Of a stretch of DNA of 64,000 nt, positions 42,301 through 49,539 are shown in pieces. The translations under genes were made by a program, and so were the position numbers. Within the stretch, counting starts at the first letter, position 1; each line of letters starts with the position of its first letter. The stretch spans positions 4,154,001 through 4,218,000 of the forward strand of contig NZ_CP139559.1 of NCBI RefSeq assembly GCF_034263275.1, given 5' to 3'. A model generated the notes under the pieces. The model saw only the letters and a list, made by a program, of their open reading frames with translations, made no database searches and was not told the DNA's origin. This DNA is from Mucilaginibacter sp. cycad4 (lineage in GTDB: Bacteria; Bacteroidota; Bacteroidia; Sphingobacteriales; Sphingobacteriaceae).

Positions 42301-42940
42301 TAAACAAATAGGTTGGAGATGTCTGGACTATCTGTATCCTGAAGCTATCATCGTCTTTCAACATCACAGCCTGATTATTCCTGATAATGAATTGCCCGGT
42401 GGCTCCGAAAATATTAAAATTAAATATGTCATATTCTCCGTCGGTATATGATGAAGAATTGGACATCGCAACAAGCTTATCGTAATTAGCCTGCGTGTAG
42501 TTAATGTTGCCAGACTCGCCGAACTCAAGCCTCCCATCCCCGATACGGGTTATTGCCCGCTCATCCGGAATATTCTTTACTACCCTGGTGATCGTTGCAG
42601 TCAGATTTTCAGACCACCCCATTCCTACGCGGCTTCCCCAATCGTCAACCCTTATACCGTTTGAAAAATATTCCAGGGAGGGCTGATAGGTTAAGTCACC
42701 AGATTTGGCGCTGAGGAGTGGAATTGTTTTTGACATACCACCGGTAGTTTTACGTACTTCGATCCCACCGAAAGTACCTAAGGTACCGACCATGGGAGAA
42801 GGGGTGAGATTCTTTTCGAAACTTTTAATGTAAGGTGTTTGTGCCTTCAATTTAAAAGCAACCGACAGACACATACCTGTACATAACAAAAACGCAAGGA
42901 ATTTTTTACGCGCAAAAACGCGCGATGAAATAGAGATCAT
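39326..42940 (-). CDS. Large exported Rhs-partner protein with terminal RHS repeat
   Basis: 1204 residues with a signal peptide (about 12-34, FLAFLLCTGMCLSVAFKLKAQ). The N-terminal region (KTIPLLSAKSGDLTYQPSLE, GIRVDDWGSRVGMGWSEN) is the typical opening of the protein that precedes DUF6443 Rhs proteins in Bacteroidota and recalls the TcB/SpvB-like shell proteins. The middle is beta-rich and of unknown fold. The C-terminus ends in an RHS repeat (TYYEYDGLGRLQNIKDYQGN). It starts the operon and presumably forms a shell or carrier with the toxin protein, which is inference from TcB-TcC pairs. Confidence 0.85.
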   Translation of the reverse strand: MISISSRVFARKKFLAFLLCTGMCLSVAFKLKAQTPYIKSFEKNLTPSPMVGTLGTFGGIEVRKTTGGMSKTIPLLSAKSGDLTYQPSLEYFSNGIRVDDWGSRVGMGWSENLTATITRVVKNIPDERAITRIGDGRLEFGESGNINYTQANYDKLVAMSNSSSYTDGEYDIFNFNIFGATGQFIIRNNQAVMLKDDDSFRIQIVQTSPTYLFILTDNKGVKYYFDSETEQTKFNTENSCDEGSPYSLPYTTAWFLHQIVSPLNRVITFNYQAASFDYIYDFNEYYVFSEMHYGNTGNCNDDPGSGDHNYCLRRKSTNTKILSSVSSDNFLVNFYYASRNDIYNEKLLSKVTVSSARGQIRAVDFNYQTFIASTTFEPLIQSSLTPGQTWEVNALKTRYYLNSLTFTNSDISEQYKFTYLNPQNLPHRFAFSQDYLGYYNAKGNAGLVPKESTDRMPTFRQYGFPYPAIHATEGIPFANRKADIAGLAGALSTIQYPTGGKDSIVYGQNRFTTRVDNAHQQSYTEEIANEDAQSYTDAFAFIHLPITTAVDWRLEFYHDPDLPITEPFEEYQAVVELYDSDNQKHIFPNGKDRIELHLGSVYNSGSSTGIYPYLGKMVLEGNKDYELRFEMTGKHTFLKSTVNYTTSISNDIRDSVYYGYRVEKIITKSKTSPDMVKTYNYNVFKKAANSFMLTDSSSLNTRSFNDFCTTSFYVCDELRDALGNPVYNGTGMGLAITMYRLNSKNNSDVGVFGGSPFAYEYVTEFQDSNQLSFLANRFAVRANNSAFKMIGDINSSSFQTTGNGEVNLIAADLTNLAWNNGLQLEQYAGTKSNNSYQILNAKSWRYSADSTIFFNYGASKILTAPKYSTDIKFNMSVYTLKSYETYSHWVRLDTLAETNYLAKNGVFQPVTEKLVYVYNPTDKGIEEEWRTASNQATYIRQSFRAAKMVSLGADTGGIFQEMLNRHMTDLPVERKQFKTNLSTTPIEGEKITYGYFRTSQFILPKTVLSSQAGLDYVPRIQLENYDDNGNITQQRQEAGASSGYQWDYSGQYPVVNIKNSSVGNVFYESFEQGAGNGIVEDNMTGHYSHTGAYVKDLSSLSPGNYRLRYWQKNGSAWSLVSTPVTVSGNSYQINLNAQIDDVCFYPAAAQIETYTFDPLVGMTSRTDPKGLVTYYEYDGLGRLQNIKDYQGNIVKSFDYNYRPQ

Positions 42941-43436
42941 CTTTTTAAGATAAGGTAAAAAAATAGGATGCAGCAGACAATCTGGGTCTGCAGAATGACA
43001 CTAAAAAGCGATACAGCTGAATATTCGTCGGGATATAATCAAGAAGTTGTTTTGACAGTCTTTCTTCATGTGATAAGTTTCGGTTTTAATGCTCCTGTAA
43101 ATAGCACAGGTATCTTTGCAATAACAGTTATCAAATTCAGGAATATCTAAATCAGGAAAATATTCCGCTTAATCAATTGAGTTCATAGACCCACGCAGTC
43201 AACACATGATTGCTAAGTAGTCTTGCACTCAATCAAGCGCTAAAATAACGCCACCATGTTAATTCAATATTACTTTTAAGTAAATAAAATATATGGTTTT
43301 AATTATTACGACTACCATCGAACGCTGTCCTCACCTGGCCGAATACAAAAGCTATCACCGAACATTCATGAGCTTACTCCTATTTTATTATCTGGTTTGC
43401 CGGTATTTTTGTTTGGATCGCGCAACCTTTACCGTG

Positions 43437-43690
43437 CCTTCATAAGTATACTCGTGATCTGCCTTTACCAAGTCTTGGAACCCGGCCGCTCCGGCGTACC
43501 CTGCATTGTCATTAACACGGTCTACCGGCAAAAGCTGCAGATATAGGCAAGCGTATCAATCTTGTGTTTTTGCGCCGGTGATATTGTCATATCTGCCCAG
43601 GTTAGCCTAGGTAAATGCTCCCGTGCGGGTTGTCCTTTGCCGTGCTACCCGTTGATATTGCTGTCAGCAGCCTGTTCAATACCGATTCAT
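43437..43690 (-). pseudogene. Strongly decayed Rhs core relic
   Basis: The minus strand keeps recognisable but degenerate core segments equivalent to 36900-37110 (the stretch around the Rhs RIDDTASY and YDR motifs), with several indels and no open frame. The non-coding stretch 42941-43436 before it holds no gene I can recognise. Confidence 0.6.
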
Positions 43691-43748
43691 TTTAACAAAC
43701 TGTCAGTGTTAATTTCATCGCGCAGTTTATCATTCTTTGCCCCTCACT

Positions 43749-43800
43749 GGTCGAAGTTTAGCAATAGCGTACTTCAACCTAAAACCATATACAAGCATCC
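43749..43800. repeat. Dispersed repeat related to 13301-13380
   Basis: GGTCGAAGTTTAGC...ACTTCAACC hairpin followed by CTAAAAC and AAGCATCCTGCTTGC, matching the left part of the element at 13301. Confidence 0.55.
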
Positions 43801-43863
43801 TGCTTGCGTCATAAAACAAAAATACGCGTCAAAAAAGCCACGCCGGAGAGACGTGTACAAAAC

Positions 43864-43975
43864 GATGCAACAGTACCATACGCTGAAGCAGGTGTTTATC
43901 ATTACCGATCACCAGGGCAACGCGCGGGTAAGCTTTGAAGATAACCGCAGCGGGCAGGCCCGATTTGCAACTACA
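43864..43975 (+). pseudogene. Opposite-strand Rhs core fragment
   Basis: About 37 plus-strand codons read MQQYHTLKQVFIITDHQGNA then RVSFEDNRSGQ, which is the DHLGNTR-type Rhs core element, with no further Rhs sequence on either side. It is in the opposite orientation to the rest of the island and reaches the 3' end of ispF. Confidence 0.6.
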
Positions 43976-43980
43976 GCCCC

Positions 43981-44463
43981 CTACTCCCTTTCAATCAAAC
44001 AAACCGCATAGGCCACAACGCCTTCTTCACGGCCAATAAAGCCCATTTGTTCGTTAGTAGTAGCTTTAATGGAAATATCCTCTTCACTAATAGCGGCCGC
44101 TTCGGCTATATAGGTTTTCATTGCGGGGATATGCGGGTTGATCTTTGGCGCTTCAAGGCATACCATGGCATCGATATTGCCGATGGTGAAACCCTTTTCC
44201 TTTATCAGGGCAACCACATGCTGCAAAAGGATCAGGCTGCTGATGCCTTTCCAGCGGTCGTCTTTATTTGAAAAATGAAAGCCTATATCGCGCAGGTTTG
44301 CTGCCCCCAGCAGGGCATCGCAAATGGCATGTAATAATACATCGGCATCTGAGTGGCCGTAAGCGCCGGCATGGTGCTCAAGTTTAACTCCGCCTAAAAC
44401 AAACGGGTGACTTTCTTTTAACTGGTGTACATCAAACCCAAAACCTACCTTAATTTTACCCAT
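43981..44463 (-). CDS. ispF: 2-C-methyl-D-erythritol 2,4-cyclodiphosphate synthase
   Basis: Forms the cyclodiphosphate in the non-mevalonate isoprenoid pathway. The 160 residues carry GFGFDVHQL (Asp and His metal ligands), GAYGHSDADVLLHAICDALLGAA (conserved His), DIGFHF and TTNEQMGFIGREEG near the C-terminus. Homotrimeric zinc enzyme, normal length. Its ATG shares one base with the porV stop (TAATG), so both are translated from one message. The 3' end abuts Rhs relics. Confidence 0.96.
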   Translation of the reverse strand: MGKIKVGFGFDVHQLKESHPFVLGGVKLEHHAGAYGHSDADVLLHAICDALLGAANLRDIGFHFSNKDDRWKGISSLILLQHVVALIKEKGFTIGNIDAMVCLEAPKINPHIPAMKTYIAEAAAISEEDISIKATTNEQMGFIGREEGVVAYAVCLIERE

Positions 44464-45632
44464 TATCTTCTTGAAGCATTTGTTGTACCGCCAAAATTTG
44501 CCGACAAAGTGAAGCGCAAAGTATTGGCCAGGGCACTATTTTGCTGGCTGGCCGCCAGGTACGAGAAATCGAAATCAAAAATACTGTATTTAAAGCCAAT
44601 ACCCATGGTAACATAATGCCTGTCGCCTTTGTTGGGGTTTTCATAAAAATAGCCCGCCCTTACAGCAAACTGTTTATTGTACCAATATTCAACGCCCGGC
44701 GAAAAGCTGATCTCTTTCAATTCCTCGCTAAAACCACCTGGTGCATCGCCAAACGATTGAAAAAGGCCCGCAGGCACCGATACATTATCATCTTTGCCTT
44801 TGATGATCTTACCATCCGCATCGCGCAGGGGTGGTGTGGGTACCAGCAGCTTGTTGATATCAAAGGTTGCTGTAAACTCATTAACATCATCTAACTGCCA
44901 GGTGTTGGCTACGCCTAATTTCAGGTTAGCCGGCAAAAAATATTTATTACCCACATCGCTGTAGCTGATCTTGGTACCAATATTGGAAATGTGTGTTCCA
45001 AAAGCAAAAGTATTGCCATCACCATAAGGCGCGGTGTAATATAACGAAACATCTGCAGCGAAGGCATTGCCCGCTTTGGTAGTCTGGCCCGAGCTGGTTG
45101 CAAACGCGATACTTGATATATTGGAATGAATGTATCGCGCAGTCAGGCCCAATGAAAAATTATCGCCAAACTTACGGGCAAATGAAACATCTAACGAATA
45201 CTCGTTTGGCGTATAATTACCCTGATCGTTGGCATTTTCATCGGCAAGCGGGATAGAACCATAATTAAAATACCGGAGCGACGCACCAAGAGTATTGCGC
45301 TCATCAATTTTATGGGCATAGCTGAGGTATGACAAACTGATATCGGGCACGAGATGCCTTAACCAGGGACTGTATGATACCGATAACGCATCGTTACTTT
45401 CCAAAAACGCAAGCTTTGACGGGTTCCAGAAATTTGCATTTACATCCGGCGACAAAGCTACGCCTGCATCCCCCATAGCCCCCGAACGCGAATCAGGTGA
45501 AATATTTAAAAAAGGGACTTCGCTGGGAATTGCATTGATATTACTTCCGTTAGGATTTGTTTGCGCAGCGACAGCAAGCGGTAATAAAAATGGGGTAATA
45601 ATAGCAAGGCCTCGCAATGTAAAAAACTTCAT
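44463..45632 (-). CDS. porV: Type IX secretion system outer membrane protein PorV
   Basis: 389 residues with a signal peptide (about 1-23, ending AVAAQ) and a FadL-like barrel. PorV signatures: EVPFLNISPDSRSGAMGDAG, NANFWNPSKLAFLE, YSPWLRHLVPDISLSYLSY, ASLRYFNYGSI, and the end FTLSANFGG. PorV shuttles cargo from the SprA translocon to the attachment complex at the cell surface. It is first in a two-gene unit with ispF. This, with gldJ across the gap, indicates a working type IX system in the organism. Confidence 0.93.
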   Translation of the reverse strand: MKFFTLRGLAIITPFLLPLAVAAQTNPNGSNINAIPSEVPFLNISPDSRSGAMGDAGVALSPDVNANFWNPSKLAFLESNDALSVSYSPWLRHLVPDISLSYLSYAHKIDERNTLGASLRYFNYGSIPLADENANDQGNYTPNEYSLDVSFARKFGDNFSLGLTARYIHSNISSIAFATSSGQTTKAGNAFAADVSLYYTAPYGDGNTFAFGTHISNIGTKISYSDVGNKYFLPANLKLGVANTWQLDDVNEFTATFDINKLLVPTPPLRDADGKIIKGKDDNVSVPAGLFQSFGDAPGGFSEELKEISFSPGVEYWYNKQFAVRAGYFYENPNKGDRHYVTMGIGFKYSIFDFDFSYLAASQQNSALANTLRFTLSANFGGTTNASRR

Positions 45633-45875
45633 TTGTAGGAGTTAGGTTGTAACAATTTGTATTTTATAAATATAGGGCCATGACTTGCTTTACATTTTCA
45701 AGTCCGCACTTTTTGCTGAAAGTTAAATCAAAAAATTAAATCAACGCAACTAATTTCATCAATTTTTCGTTAAAACCTCCGATAATTGTACTATTTATTT
45801 CGAAATAATGGTTCATAAGCATAAGCACTGTATCCATTTTTTTATAAATTTACCACTTAATATAACTGTAAAAAT

Positions 45876-47534
45876 ATGAAAATACTTTTTACTAAAACTG
45901 CTCTGGGATTGTTGGCTTTAGGTGCCGTGATGAGTAGCTGCAGTAAACGTGAGCAATCGCAAAAAACGGGTATAACTTATAACGATAAAAATAACGGCGG
46001 TTATGAGCGTTTCAGGCAAAGTCACCCATCTCCGGGACCGGGATTGGTACCTATTGAGGGTGGTACTTTTGTTATGGGTGGCAGTGCCGACCAGGACATA
46101 ACTTACGACTATAATAACGTACGCCGCAGGGTTACCGTACCATCTTTTTACATGGACGAAACCGAAGTATCAAACCAGGACTGGCTTGATTACCTGCATT
46201 GGATAAACATTACTTTCCCGCAGGACCGCGAGTTATATTACAATGCGGTGCCTGATACATTGGTTTGGCGCCATGCGTTATCTTATAACGAGCCATATGT
46301 AGATAATTATCTGCGCCACCCTGCTTTTCAGGATTACCCGGTTGTAGGTGTAACCTGGGACCAGGCACAGGATTATTGCTCATGGCGTACCGACCGTACC
46401 AACGAAAACATTTTACGTGAAACCGGGAAACTGGTAGCCTGGAAAGACCAGGGTAAAAAAGGCGGCGGCGGTGATGCCGGCGTTGCAGCTAACGGGCAAC
46501 CATTCAATACAGATATTTATTTAAACGGTCAGATGACCGGTGCAGGTGTCGACGGTAAAAAAATGATGCCTAACCTGAGCCCTAATGCCCAGGCGGGCAC
46601 AGGCAAGGGAGGCAAAGCCGTTAGGCCTGTACGTATGGAAGACGGTATCCTTAAACAGGCATATCGCCTGCCATCAGAAGCCGAATGGGAATATGCAGCA
46701 TTAGCCCTTGCAGGAAACACTCAATTTGAAAACATTGACGACGGCAAAATATATACCTGGAATGGCATGGGCGTACGTTCGGCTAAAAGCAAAACCCGTG
46801 GCTTGATCATGGCAAACTTTAAACGCGGCAGCGGCGACAACGCCGGTGTTGGCGGCTACCTGAACGATAAGGCAGACATTACCGCCCCTGTACGTTCATA
46901 TGCTCCTAATGATTTTGGCCTATATAACATGGCGGGTAACGTTAACGAATGGGTTGCTGATACTTATCGTCAAACATCATTTGAGGAGTTTGAAGATTTT
47001 AACCCTTTCCGTGGTAACGAGTTTTCAAACAAACGCCTTGCGGATCCAAGCAAAGGACTGTATGCAAAAGATAAATACGGCAAGCCAATCAAAGACCCTG
47101 CACATGCTAATAAAAAGCTAAAATACAGCGAGCTTTTAGCATTACAGCAACAGAATACAGCCGCGCAAAGCGCCAATCCAAACACGCCGCTTGCAACTAC
47201 TCAAACAGGTTCGCTGCCGGTTGATTCATTACTGCCTAAAAATTCGGGTAAAGCTTACGATCCGGATGCAAGGGGCGAAAAAGATGAAGTTAACAAGGCG
47301 CTTTACGGAACAACCACACTGGTTAACGACCACTCTAAGGTATACAAGGGCGGGTCATGGAACGATATGGCGTTTTGGTTAAACCCCGCTACCCGCCGTT
47401 TTATGGATCAGGACGTGGCAAGCGCCGAAGTTGGTTTCCGCTGCGCAATGACCTTAGTTGGCGCTCCTGAAATTAACCCTAATGGCAAACCGCATTACCC
47501 GGTTAAAAAAGCGAAGCCGTTTAAAACAAAATAA
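45876..47534 (+). CDS. gldJ: Gliding motility / T9SS lipoprotein GldJ
   Basis: 552 residues with a lipoprotein signal (LGLLALGAVMSSCSK, Cys at 22). The formylglycine-generating-enzyme-like (SUMF1) fold shows GPGLVPIEGGTFVMGGS, VPSFYMDETEVSNQDW, LRHPAFQDYPVVGVTWDQA, GLYNMAGNVNEWVADTYR and KVYKGGSWND with VGFRCAMTL at the end. The gapped SUMF1 domain with a long insertion is typical of GldJ, which stabilises GldK and the T9SS/gliding machinery in the periplasm. GldK is the main alternative, but VGVTWDQA and the spacing fit GldJ better. It is divergent from porV. Confidence 0.9.
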   Translation: MKILFTKTALGLLALGAVMSSCSKREQSQKTGITYNDKNNGGYERFRQSHPSPGPGLVPIEGGTFVMGGSADQDITYDYNNVRRRVTVPSFYMDETEVSNQDWLDYLHWINITFPQDRELYYNAVPDTLVWRHALSYNEPYVDNYLRHPAFQDYPVVGVTWDQAQDYCSWRTDRTNENILRETGKLVAWKDQGKKGGGGDAGVAANGQPFNTDIYLNGQMTGAGVDGKKMMPNLSPNAQAGTGKGGKAVRPVRMEDGILKQAYRLPSEAEWEYAALALAGNTQFENIDDGKIYTWNGMGVRSAKSKTRGLIMANFKRGSGDNAGVGGYLNDKADITAPVRSYAPNDFGLYNMAGNVNEWVADTYRQTSFEEFEDFNPFRGNEFSNKRLADPSKGLYAKDKYGKPIKDPAHANKKLKYSELLALQQQNTAAQSANPNTPLATTQTGSLPVDSLLPKNSGKAYDPDARGEKDEVNKALYGTTTLVNDHSKVYKGGSWNDMAFWLNPATRRFMDQDVASAEVGFRCAMTLVGAPEINPNGKPHYPVKKAKPFKTK

Positions 47535-47555
47535 TTTTTATAACAGATATTTGAA

Positions 47556-47590
47556 TGAGGCCTTTCAGTAATGAGAGGCCTTATTTGTTT
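47556..47590 (+). terminator. Terminator of gldJ
   Basis: AGGCCT arms with an extended TC/GA stem around AGTAAT, then TATTTG; 24 bases past the stop. Confidence 0.65.
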
Positions 47591-47600
47591 TCAGTTGTAT

Positions 47601-47987
47601 CTATCCATCAATCGGCTCAACCCATTGGCTTCGCCAGGCCGGGGCTTCGAAGGGATTGGCGAAATACTGCGTTTCATGTATTACCTTATCATTACGAAAC
47701 TCCATAATACTTACCGTGTAAGCCAGCTGTTCCTGATAGTTAATAATATATTCCGTGATCCAGGTATCACCTTTTCCGAGGATCCTCCTGACACGGAAAC
47801 CCGATGGTTTACCGGGATGATGCCCGCGCAATGCCTGTAAATTACTTCGCCCAAAAATCCGTTCGCCCGACTGGGGATAATCACAAATAACATCATCATC
47901 GTAGATATCATGTTCGGCGTTTATATCGCCGGCTGCTGATGCCTGCCAGTGTGCATTCAGGGCCGCAAGTATTTGGTCATCTTCCAT
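47601..47987 (-). CDS. SnoaL-like / NTF2-fold protein
   Basis: 128 residues with the cone-shaped NTF2-like pattern: an N-terminal helix (ILAALNAHWQASAAGD), AEHDIYDDDVICDYPQSGERI, FGRSNLQALRGHHPGKP, then strands WITEYIINY, YTVSIMEFRNDKVIHET and QYFANPF. Members are ketosteroid-isomerase-like enzymes or ligand binders; the substrate cannot be predicted. A single gene convergent with gldJ. Confidence 0.88.
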   Translation of the reverse strand: MEDDQILAALNAHWQASAAGDINAEHDIYDDDVICDYPQSGERIFGRSNLQALRGHHPGKPSGFRVRRILGKGDTWITEYIINYQEQLAYTVSIMEFRNDKVIHETQYFANPFEAPAWRSQWVEPIDG

Positions 47988-48087
47988 GGTTTATTTAATT
48001 TATGTTTCATTATGTTTTATTTATTGATTGGTATATCAATAACAGCCGAATCGCATTGTGTGGTCATCTCTCTTTTAATATATATAT

Positions 48088-48138
48088 CCCAAATAAAAAT
48101 CCCGGATAACAATACGTTATCCGGGATTTTTATTTGGG
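48088..48138 (-). terminator. Terminator of the susC-susD operon
   Basis: Perfect 23-base arms (48088-48110 and 48116-48138) with a 5-base loop. The core ATCCCGGATAAC / GTTATCCGGGAT is followed by T-runs on both strands. It lies 18 bases past the susD stop and is probably bidirectional. Confidence 0.85.
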
Positions 48139-48156
48139 AAAAGTTTTATTTACTAA

Positions 48157-49521
48157 TCAATAGCCGTCATTTTGAACCAATTTAGGATTAGCCAAAATTT
48201 CGCGCTGGGGGATCGGGAACACCAGTCTCGGCGAATTGTAAGGAAGTGCGCCTGCACTTTGTTTTAGTCTTTTTGCATCGTGCAGAAAAAATCCACCTTC
48301 AAATGCAAGTTCGTGCCTGCGCTCCGTTAATATAGCAGCAAGATTTACAGTTACTAAAGGATCAAGGCCAGCCCTCTGCCTGATGGTATTAACGTCACTT
48401 GCCGGCGTTGCACCTGTGGATGTTCCACCACGGAGGTTAGCTTCGGCACGGATAAGATACATCTCCGCAAGGCGCACCACATGAACATTTCCATATTGGT
48501 TATCAAACTTCTTAGTCCTGTTAACCGAGGTAATAGTATAAAACTGTCCTCTTACATCGTCGGCTTCAAATTCTGCTAAAAAATCGTCGGTTATTTTGAT
48601 ATCGCCACGCCCTCCGTTTGCTGATGAGGCATAAAATTCATTCAAACTATTTATACCCTGCTGTTGGGTAACCTGTATAGCAAAGATATCTTCAGTAGTA
48701 TTTTCCTGATGCGATGGTTTGCTTGACAGCAAAAACTCTTTAGTATAATCAGGTACAAGCGAAAACGCCCCAGATGTAATAACAGCATTGGCTTCCTTTA
48801 AGGCATTAGTATAATCGCCCTTTTGCAGATAAAGCCTTGCAAGGACTGCCGAGGCAGAGTATTTATTGGCATAGAAGTCATTATCCTCCGGCAGCTTGCT
48901 TTTGGCAGCCGTTAAATCGCTAATAGCCTGATCATAAACCTGTTTAACTGTAGACCGGCCAACTTTAGCCCCCTCGCTATCAGCAGAGGTAGTTGGAGTT
49001 GATACAATAGCGGCTGCTAAGTTAGTTGATGGATCTCCATCATTCCATGACTTTCCAAACAAGCGGGCTAAGTCAAAGTACATCAAGCCTCTTATAAATT
49101 TAGCTTCCCCCTCCCATCTTGCTTTATCATCTGCATTATCAGCTTTATCTAAATTGGCAAGCACGGTGTTGGCCTGATTTATTACCTGGTAGGCATCCAA
49201 CCAGGTATTTTCAACAAAACTATTATCTCTTGTTATCGCCTGCACCGTAATTTGCGTTAAACCTGTATAAGTACCAGTCCAGGTTATTTCAGCCTGCGCC
49301 GCTAACAAATCAGGCTCCATAAATATACGGCCGCCATAAAGATCAACCTGTCCTAAACGATTATAAGTACCAACTAAAACACCCTGAACATCTTTGGCGG
49401 TCTTAATAGCCTGGTTTTGATCAACAGATTCAACCGGCTTAATATTAAGCTGCTTATTGCATGCGCTTAAGCATACCATTAATGCTGTCGCCGATATATA
49501 TATAAACTTCATCTTTCTCAT
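48157..49521 (-). CDS. RagB/SusD family nutrient-binding lipoprotein
   Basis: 454 residues with a lipoprotein signal (LMVCLSACNK). SusD-type TPR-like features: LNIKPVESVDQNQAI near the start, ARWEGEAKFIRGLMYFDLARLFG and, near the C-terminus, VVRLAEMYLIRAEAN-like and LTERRHELAFEGGFFLHDAKR. It caps the neighbouring SusC barrel and binds the nutrient at the cell surface. ATG 49519-49521 or 49510-49512 could both start it. No glycosidase, sigma/anti-sigma pair or sulfatase is nearby, so the substrate is unknown. Confidence 0.95.
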   Translation of the reverse strand: MRKMKFIYISATALMVCLSACNKQLNIKPVESVDQNQAIKTAKDVQGVLVGTYNRLGQVDLYGGRIFMEPDLLAAQAEITWTGTYTGLTQITVQAITRDNSFVENTWLDAYQVINQANTVLANLDKADNADDKARWEGEAKFIRGLMYFDLARLFGKSWNDGDPSTNLAAAIVSTPTTSADSEGAKVGRSTVKQVYDQAISDLTAAKSKLPEDNDFYANKYSASAVLARLYLQKGDYTNALKEANAVITSGAFSLVPDYTKEFLLSSKPSHQENTTEDIFAIQVTQQQGINSLNEFYASSANGGRGDIKITDDFLAEFEADDVRGQFYTITSVNRTKKFDNQYGNVHVVRLAEMYLIRAEANLRGGTSTGATPASDVNTIRQRAGLDPLVTVNLAAILTERRHELAFEGGFFLHDAKRLKQSAGALPYNSPRLVFPIPQREILANPKLVQNDGY

Positions 49522-49539
49522 TTCTGTGTTTTTTTAATG

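Noticed and set aside
43562..44011. 149-residue plus-strand ORF considered as a gene
   Set aside because: It joins unrelated repeat and Rhs relic sequence and runs into ispF on the other strand; treated as relics.
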